A DNA stretch of 64,000 bases, taken from NCBI RefSeq assembly GCF_007990935.1, contig NZ_BJXJ01000001.1, forward strand, positions 1 to 64,000. Direction: 5' to 3'. The stretch comes from Vibrio sagamiensis NBRC 104589. GTDB taxonomy: Bacteria > Pseudomonadota > Gammaproteobacteria > Enterobacterales > Vibrionaceae. Made by a program: the position numbers and the translations under genes. Shown here in pieces: positions 58,818-64,000 of this stretch. Each line of letters begins with the position of its first letter. Position 1 is the first letter of the stretch. The notes beneath the pieces are model-generated. The model did not search any database. It was not told the DNA's origin and saw only the letters and a list, made by a program, of their open reading frames with translations.

Positions 58818-60443
58818 ATGAAGAATAAACATCCTGTTTGGAAAACCAGTAGTGGTATGATTACCTTGCTACTGGTTTTGCCGATCTTAGCTATTTTCTA
58901 TACTGCAATTGGTGATACAGATGGTTTGTTTGCCCATTTGATGTCAACCGTCATGCCAACCTATATCTTCAACACCGTGGCGCTAACGGCTGGTGTGATG
59001 GTACTCACTTTAATCTTTGGTATTCCCAGTGCTTGGCTGATGGCGATGTGTAAATTGCCATCTGAGAAATGGCTGCAATGGGCATTGGTACTGCCATTGG
59101 CAATGCCTGGCTATATCATTGGCTATATATTTACCGATTGGTTCGACTTTGCCGGTCCAATTCAAATCTTTCTACGAGACTTAACCGGTTGGCAAGCTAG
59201 AGAATATTGGTTTCCAGATATACGCACACTAGGGGGCGCGATGCTTGTCTTAGCTTTAGTGCTGTATCCTTATGTTTATCTTCTATGCCGAGCGGCCTTC
59301 ATGGAGCAAAATGTTGCCTTACTGCAGTCTGCGCGTCTACTGAAATGCTCGCCATGGCAAAGTTTTGTGCGAGTGTCTCTTCCACTTGCGCGCCCTGCGA
59401 TTGCGGTTGGCCTCTCTTTAGTGGCAATGGAAACCATTGGTGACTTTGGCACGGTCAGTTACTTTGCTCTTAATACGTTAACCACTGCCGTCTATGATAC
59501 TTGGTACGGCTATGGGGAGCTTTCTGCTGCTGCGAAGATCTCAAGCATTATGCTGATTTTTGTTATCGTGCTACTGTCTGCAGAGCGCTATAGCCGTCGC
59601 AAACAGAAGCTTTTCCAAAGTCAATTTAGTCGAGGTGAAGACGTACGTTATGAACTCAGTGGTTGGAAAAAGTGGCTTGCACTTGCATGGTGTTGGGGTT
59701 TGGTCTCTGCGGCCTTTATTTTTCCTCTTGGTCAACTGTGCATTTATATTTATCACTATTTTTCGCAAAGTTGGACAGATGAGTTTCGTCAGTTTACCGT
59801 CAATAGTTTGTATGTTTCGATTATCGCTGCATTAATAGCTGTGGGCATCGCATTAATTGTTAACTTCTATTATCGTTTGCGTTCAGCACCTATTGCATTG
59901 GGGTTCATGCGTTTATCTTCTATGGGTTATGCTGTGCCTGGAACCGTGTTAGCGATTGGGGTTCTAGGAGCTAATTCAGCAGTAGAACATTGGATCAATG
60001 ACACAGTGAAAGCGATTGGCTGGACACCGCCTGGGCTGTTCTTATCCGGAACAATGTTTGCCATCATTTTTGCTATGATTGTGCGCTTTTCTGCGGTAGC
60101 GATTGGCAGTATTGAAAGCAGCCTTGCTAAAGTTTCGCCTTCTCTAGATATGGCTGCGCGCACGATGGGATGTAATCCCAATAAAATGCTATTTAAAGTT
60201 CATTTACCTTTGATTCGAAGAGGAGCATTAATTGCTGGGTTGTTAGTCTTTATCGAATCAATGAAAGAGCTGAATGCAGCGCTTTTATTACGTCCATTTA
60301 ACTTCGAAACCTTGGCGACGTACGTTTATAACTTTGCCTCGGACGAACATCTTGAATTAGCGGCTTTGCCAGCTGTCTTATTGGTTATTGTTGGATTAGT
60401 CCCACTTATTGTCGTAAATCGTTCACTGGAGCAAAGTCACTGA
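58818..60443 (+). CDS. fbpB: Ferric iron ABC transporter, permease
   Basis: A 541-residue permease with about 12 hydrophobic helices arranged as two fused permease halves. Each half has an ATPase-contact EAA-type loop: near residue 180 (ARLLKCSPWQSFVRVSLPLARPAIAVG) and near residue 447 (ARTMGCNPNKMLFKVHLPLIRRGALIAG). This is the normal FbpB/CysTW layout. It overlaps fbpC by one base (TGATG). Confidence 0.95.
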   Translation: MKNKHPVWKTSSGMITLLLVLPILAIFYTAIGDTDGLFAHLMSTVMPTYIFNTVALTAGVMVLTLIFGIPSAWLMAMCKLPSEKWLQWALVLPLAMPGYIIGYIFTDWFDFAGPIQIFLRDLTGWQAREYWFPDIRTLGGAMLVLALVLYPYVYLLCRAAFMEQNVALLQSARLLKCSPWQSFVRVSLPLARPAIAVGLSLVAMETIGDFGTVSYFALNTLTTAVYDTWYGYGELSAAAKISSIMLIFVIVLLSAERYSRRKQKLFQSQFSRGEDVRYELSGWKKWLALAWCWGLVSAAFIFPLGQLCIYIYHYFSQSWTDEFRQFTVNSLYVSIIAALIAVGIALIVNFYYRLRSAPIALGFMRLSSMGYAVPGTVLAIGVLGANSAVEHWINDTVKAIGWTPPGLFLSGTMFAIIFAMIVRFSAVAIGSIESSLAKVSPSLDMAARTMGCNPNKMLFKVHLPLIRRGALIAGLLVFIESMKELNAALLLRPFNFETLATYVYNFASDEHLELAALPAVLLVIVGLVPLIVVNRSLEQSH

Positions 60444-61480
60444 TGAGTAGTGCATTATCGATTAAAAACCTCACTTGTCAGTACGAGGCTCAAACCGTTT
60501 TAGAATCGCTGTCACTGGACGTTGAACAAGGGCAAATCGTTTGTTTACTTGGTGCCAGTGGATGTGGCAAAACAACTTTGTTGAAAGCCATTGCTGGTCT
60601 ATTACCGTTAAGTTCTGGTCAGATGCTACTGAATGGAATAACCATTGATGATGGACAACATTGGCTACCCCCAGAAGATCGAAATATTGGTATGATTTTT
60701 CAAGATTATGCCTTGTTCCCCCACCTAACGGTGGCCGAAAATATCGCATTTGGCTTGAAAAGTGAGGCAGCAGCAGAAAAACGCAACAAAGTTGAGCAAA
60801 TGCTAGAGCTTGTGCATTTAAAAGGCTATGCCAGCCGCTATCCACACCAATTATCGGGTGGCCAGCAACAGCGTGTGGCGATTGCTCGTTCACTGGCTTA
60901 TAAACCGGATCTTTTGTTGCTTGATGAGCCTTTTTCTAACATTGACACCCAAGTTCGTCACGAATTGATTCATGAGATCCGTAAGCTGTTCAAAGAACAA
61001 GGTGTGACGGCCATCTTCGTTACCCATAGTCGTGAAGAAGCCTTTGCTTTTGCCGATAAAATGGCGGTCATGAATCATGGCATAATAGAGCAATACGGTA
61101 CGGCTTCTGAGCTTTACTTTGAGCCTTCAAGTCAATTTGTCGCTGACTTTTTGGGGGGAGGAAGTTATTTATCCGCCAAACGTATTTCAGCAACGGAGTA
61201 TGAAACTCACTTGGGCATTGTGGAAGCTAAAGCACAGCAAGTAATTGAAGTAGGTGGTGATTGTTCGTTATTGCTCCGTCCGCAACAAGTACAGATTGAA
61301 TTCAGTGAAGAAAGTGGTATACAGATATTGGAGCAGCACTTTATGGGGGATCACTGCCGTTATGTTATTGATGTCAGAGGCAACCGTTTATTGGCGACTG
61401 CCAGTCAGCCATTGAATGTGGGCGATTGTGTGGCAGTGAACATTGAAACACATGGAGTGTTGGCTTTTACTCGTGTGTAA
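60443..61480 (+). CDS. fbpC: Ferric iron ABC transporter, ATP-binding protein
   Basis: A 345-residue ABC ATPase. Walker A GASGCGKT is at residues 37-44, the Q-loop is MIFQDYALFPHLTVAENIAFGL, the signature is HQLSGGQQQRVAIARSL, Walker B is LLLLDEPFSNID, and the H-loop VTHSREEAFAFADKMAVM is present. A C-terminal TOBE-like domain (LLLRPQQVQIEFSEE) is seen, in which iron transporters of this type may bind regulators. It is the last gene of fbpABC. Confidence 0.96.
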   Translation: MSSALSIKNLTCQYEAQTVLESLSLDVEQGQIVCLLGASGCGKTTLLKAIAGLLPLSSGQMLLNGITIDDGQHWLPPEDRNIGMIFQDYALFPHLTVAENIAFGLKSEAAAEKRNKVEQMLELVHLKGYASRYPHQLSGGQQQRVAIARSLAYKPDLLLLDEPFSNIDTQVRHELIHEIRKLFKEQGVTAIFVTHSREEAFAFADKMAVMNHGIIEQYGTASELYFEPSSQFVADFLGGGSYLSAKRISATEYETHLGIVEAKAQQVIEVGGDCSLLLRPQQVQIEFSEESGIQILEQHFMGDHCRYVIDVRGNRLLATASQPLNVGDCVAVNIETHGVLAFTRV

Positions 61481-61568
61481 GCAATATCTACTTGGTATAT
61501 ATATTTCACGCGTATCCCGAGAATGCCTTGTCGTCTAATCAAGTACCTTAGAATTGACTGGTGTATAT

Positions 61569-61589
61569 AGCCCAGCGTTTAGCTGGGCT
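61569..61589. terminator. Bidirectional hairpin between fbpC and the mutase gene
   Basis: AGCCCAGC / GCTGGGCT form an 8-bp stem with a 5-base loop between two convergent genes. Neither side has a clean T-run. Confidence 0.55.
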
Positions 61590-61628
61590 CATTCTCTTAG
61601 TTAATAGAACCAACGGCTCAATCAATGC

Positions 61629-63044
61629 TCACGATAAAGATAAAAAGTCTTTAAATTGCTGTAAGACTTCTTCAGCCGTGGCTTTGTTCTGCATTTCTGC
61701 AAAGATCCGCAGTAATGGTTCGGTACCTGAAAAACGAGCGATGATCCAACCACCATTTTTAAAGTACACTTTAGCGCCATCTTCATAACTGACTTTTTCA
61801 ATCTCAAACGCAAACTTTGGTAATTGCTTTTCGATATAGATCTTGTTGAAAATTTGCTCTTTTTGCGCAGGTTTAAATGTGCAATCGCCTTCTGCCATGT
61901 AGGCATATCCGTACTTGGTGTAAATCTCATCCAGTAACTCAGACAGCTTTTTACCAGTGACTGAAATCATCTCAACAAGTAGGCTGGAGGCAAATACGCC
62001 ATCTTTGCCTTTGATGTGGCCACGAATGGTTAAACCACCTGAGCTTTCACCACCAATGAGTGAATCATCTGCTTCCATTTGTGAACTGATGTGTTTGAAT
62101 CCGACTGGAACTTCAAAGCAGGTTTCACCATAGTCTTGCGCAATTTTATCCAAAAGGTGCGTCGTTGCGATGTTGCGTACGACCGAGCCTTTCCAACCTT
62201 TGTATTCCAGTAAGTAGTAATAGAGAAGGATTAACACTTCATTTGGATGAATAAAGTGGCCCTTTTCATCAATGATCCCTAATCGGTCAGCATCTCCATC
62301 AGTACCAATACCAATATCGTAGCCTTCTTGTTTGACAAGGTGCATTAAGCGATACAGTGTAGCAGCACTAGGTGATGGCATTAGACCACCAAAATCTGGA
62401 TTTTTACCATCGTTGATCACATCAACATCACAACGACCATTGATTAAAACAGTTTGTAGCGCATTCTTGGCAACGCCGAACATAGGGTCAATAAGTACGC
62501 GCAGATTGGCCGTTTTAATCGCATCGATATCAATAAAGTTAATGATGGAATCAACAAAGTCGTTCATTGGATTGATGACTTTGATGAGTTTATCGGTTAT
62601 CGCCTGTTCAAAATCGACACTTTTTACATCTTGTAATTTGAGTGTTGCGATTTGTGATTCAATTTTTTGAGTGATGATCTCATCAGCGTCACGCCCACCT
62701 TCAATAAATACCTTAATACCGTTGTAATCTGCGGGGTTATGCGAAGCGGTAATGCAAGCCGAGTAGGCACAATTCATTTCTTTGGCTTGAAACATCACGA
62801 TAGGGGTAGGGACAAATTTGTCGATAAAGCTGACAACAATGCCATTGGCAGCGAGTACTTCTGCAAACCAACGACCTGCTTTATCTGAAAGAAAGCGCCT
62901 GTCGTAGCCAATCACAAAGCCACGCTCAGCGACGGACTCTTCATTTGTAATGTTTGCCACCGCTTGTGCGACTAAGCGTACATTGTCTTTAGTGAATTCT
63001 TCACCAATGAATGCGCGCCAGCCACCAGTACCAAATTTGATCAT
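61629..63044 (-). CDS. Phosphoglucomutase/phosphomannomutase family protein, probably phospho-N-acetylglucosamine mutase
   Basis: A 471-residue alpha-D-phosphohexomutase. The phosphoserine loop is TASHNPADYNG with Ser101, the Mg2+ loop is DGDADR at 249-254, the sugar-specificity loop is GGESSGG and the C-terminal phosphate site is FSGTEPLLRIF. The frame is open from 63095, but ATG 63044 is preceded by GAGG and gives the family start MIKFGTGGWRAFIG. Because it directly follows chitobiose phosphorylase, its likely role is conversion of GlcNAc-1-phosphate to GlcNAc-6-phosphate; general glucose or mannose phosphomutase activity is possible. Confidence 0.88.
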   Translation of the reverse strand: MIKFGTGGWRAFIGEEFTKDNVRLVAQAVANITNEESVAERGFVIGYDRRFLSDKAGRWFAEVLAANGIVVSFIDKFVPTPIVMFQAKEMNCAYSACITASHNPADYNGIKVFIEGGRDADEIITQKIESQIATLKLQDVKSVDFEQAITDKLIKVINPMNDFVDSIINFIDIDAIKTANLRVLIDPMFGVAKNALQTVLINGRCDVDVINDGKNPDFGGLMPSPSAATLYRLMHLVKQEGYDIGIGTDGDADRLGIIDEKGHFIHPNEVLILLYYYLLEYKGWKGSVVRNIATTHLLDKIAQDYGETCFEVPVGFKHISSQMEADDSLIGGESSGGLTIRGHIKGKDGVFASSLLVEMISVTGKKLSELLDEIYTKYGYAYMAEGDCTFKPAQKEQIFNKIYIEKQLPKFAFEIEKVSYEDGAKVYFKNGGWIIARFSGTEPLLRIFAEMQNKATAEEVLQQFKDFLSLS

Positions 63045-63159
63045 GATTAGAACCTCGATAAGGGCAAAGAAATCATTGCCCTTTGTTGTTAGCAAACCGA
63101 TGTACCGAGATCAAGCTGACCATACATCGGATAAACGTACGGGAATATTCCTAGCTTAA

Positions 63160-64000
63160 TTAACCTAACGTTACGATCACTTCATTGATGGAGCCTTCAC
63201 TTTGGATCGGAACCGCATTGCCATGAATCGCTTCACCATTTAGAGTGATTGACTTGACGCCTTTACTGACAGAATCTGGGTTATTGACGGTGATGTTATA
63301 GGTCGCACCTAGCCATTGACGCGTCACTTCAAAGCTTGGCCATTGAGTTGGAATACAAGGATCAATGGTTAAGCTATTGAAACCTGTACGAATGCCCAAA
63401 ATAAAGTTGGTTACGGCAAAGTAGGCCCAACCAGAGGTTCCCGTTAACCATGGGTGGTTAGCTCGGCCATAATCTTGATGATCTCTACCCATGATGAATT
63501 GCACGTAAGAGTAAGGTTCTGCGATACGTTTTTCGATCATATCGTTTTGGTTGTATGGGTTCAGTGCATCATAGAACTTCATGGCACGATCGCCCCGTCC
63601 TAACTTCGCTTCAGCTACCCATGCCCAAGGGTTAGGGTGAGAGAAGATTGCCCCATTTTCTTTTACGCCTTGGTAAACTCGAGTGACAAACCCGATATCA
63701 TCATTAAGAGTAGAGAATGACGGTGAGTTGAGGTGAAGGCCATATTCGGAGAACAGGTTTTCATCAACTGCATCCATGGCTTTTTCACCACGCTCTTGAG
63801 AAACCGCCCCAGAAAGGACAGCGAGTGTATTTGACTCAAGGTGAACACGGCCTTCTTTTTGCTGCGCGGTACCAATTTTGTCGCCATCTTTAGTTAAACC
63901 ACGGATGTACCAGCCACCTTCTTCATCCCATAGGTGCGTTTCGCAAGCTTCACGTACATTGGCGGCCATTTCGGTATACTTTTCTACATCAGCATGTCGG
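63160..64000 (-). CDS. chbP: N,N'-diacetylchitobiose phosphorylase (GH94), 5' part outside window
   Basis: The C-terminal 280 or so residues of a GH94 phosphorylase. The frame stays open to the window edge (RHADVEKYTEMAANVREACE), so the gene continues to the right. Conserved segments are LWDEEGGWYIRGLTKDGDKIG, HLESNTLAVLSGA, IFSHPNPWAWVAEAKLGRGDRA, VQFIMGRDHQDYGRANHPWLTGTSGWAYFAV and GFNSLTIDPCIPTQW. The phosphate-site His and TGTSGW are visible. The catalytic Asp must lie in the missing part. It splits (GlcNAc)2 with phosphate into GlcNAc and GlcNAc-1-phosphate. Cellobiose phosphorylase is the alternative, but the mutase next to it favours chitobiose. Confidence 0.88.
   Translation of the reverse strand, partial: RHADVEKYTEMAANVREACETHLWDEEGGWYIRGLTKDGDKIGTAQQKEGRVHLESNTLAVLSGAVSQERGEKAMDAVDENLFSEYGLHLNSPSFSTLNDDIGFVTRVYQGVKENGAIFSHPNPWAWVAEAKLGRGDRAMKFYDALNPYNQNDMIEKRIAEPYSYVQFIMGRDHQDYGRANHPWLTGTSGWAYFAVTNFILGIRTGFNSLTIDPCIPTQWPSFEVTRQWLGATYNITVNNPDSVSKGVKSITLNGEAIHGNAVPIQSEGSINEVIVTLG

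Overview
This window looks like the main chromosome of a marine gamma-proteobacterium of the genus Vibrio. The evidence is a LuxR/SmcR/HapR-type quorum-sensing master regulator next to hpt, luxS, a sodium-pumping oxaloacetate decarboxylase, a PilABCD type IV pilus cluster beside nadC/ampD/coaE/zapD/yacG, and the end of a chitobiose phosphorylase operon. It is a collinear, housekeeping-type region. I saw no tRNA, rRNA, insertion sequence, prophage, CRISPR array or toxin cluster, and no clear foreign island.

Layout. 1-3.6 kb: oadGAB (Na+ pump oxaloacetate decarboxylase) behind a near-consensus promoter. 3.7-7.9 kb: a quinone-oxidoreductase-like protein, YqaA and an M16 peptidase lipoprotein. 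8.0-10.9 kb: gshA, an SLT-domain lipoprotein and luxS. 11.0-13.4 kb (minus): corB and ypjD. 13.6-17.2 kb: ffh, then rpsP-rimM-trmD-rplS. 17.4-23.4 kb (minus): pilA-pilB-pilC-pilD-coaE-zapD-yacG. 23.6-25.2 kb: nadC and divergent ampD. 25.6-32.7 kb: pdhR-aceE-aceF-lpd with two PdhR operators. 32.8-36.9 kb: luxR homologue, hpt, can and a divergent SulP transporter. 37.2-38.9 kb: yadGH ABC exporter. 39.2-45.1 kb (minus): panC, panB, folK, pcnB, gluQ, dksA and sfsA. 45.2-52.5 kb: hrpB, mrcB and a patatin/Omp85 fusion. 52.7-57.6 kb: acnB, yacL, glnK and amtB. 57.7-61.5 kb: fbpABC ferric-iron ABC importer behind a Fur-box-like site. 61.6-64.0 kb (minus): a phosphohexomutase and a truncated chitobiose phosphorylase.

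Connections. Central carbon flow is the main theme: pyruvate dehydrogenase and its repressor, aconitase B, the oxaloacetate decarboxylase pump, carbonic anhydrase with a SulP anion carrier, and pantothenate synthesis. Chitin links the pilus cluster (chitin-induced pili and natural competence in vibrios) with the phosphorylase and mutase at the right edge. Quorum sensing links luxS (AI-2 synthesis) with the LuxR-type regulator.

No clearly new multi-gene system was found. The most interesting signals are regulatory: (i) a strong Shine-Dalgarno that serves a seven-codon leader ORF overlapping the GTG start of acnB, with an upstream segment able to mask that Shine-Dalgarno; (ii) a yacL terminator whose stem-loop is also a near-perfect NtrC enhancer site ahead of glnK-amtB; (iii) a structured rpsP leader; (iv) a perfect 30-bp palindrome upstream of pilA; (v) two PdhR operators about 137 bp apart. 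Several starts were moved from the longest ORF using Shine-Dalgarno and family evidence, and three genes (gshA, corB, hrpB) appear to use TTG.
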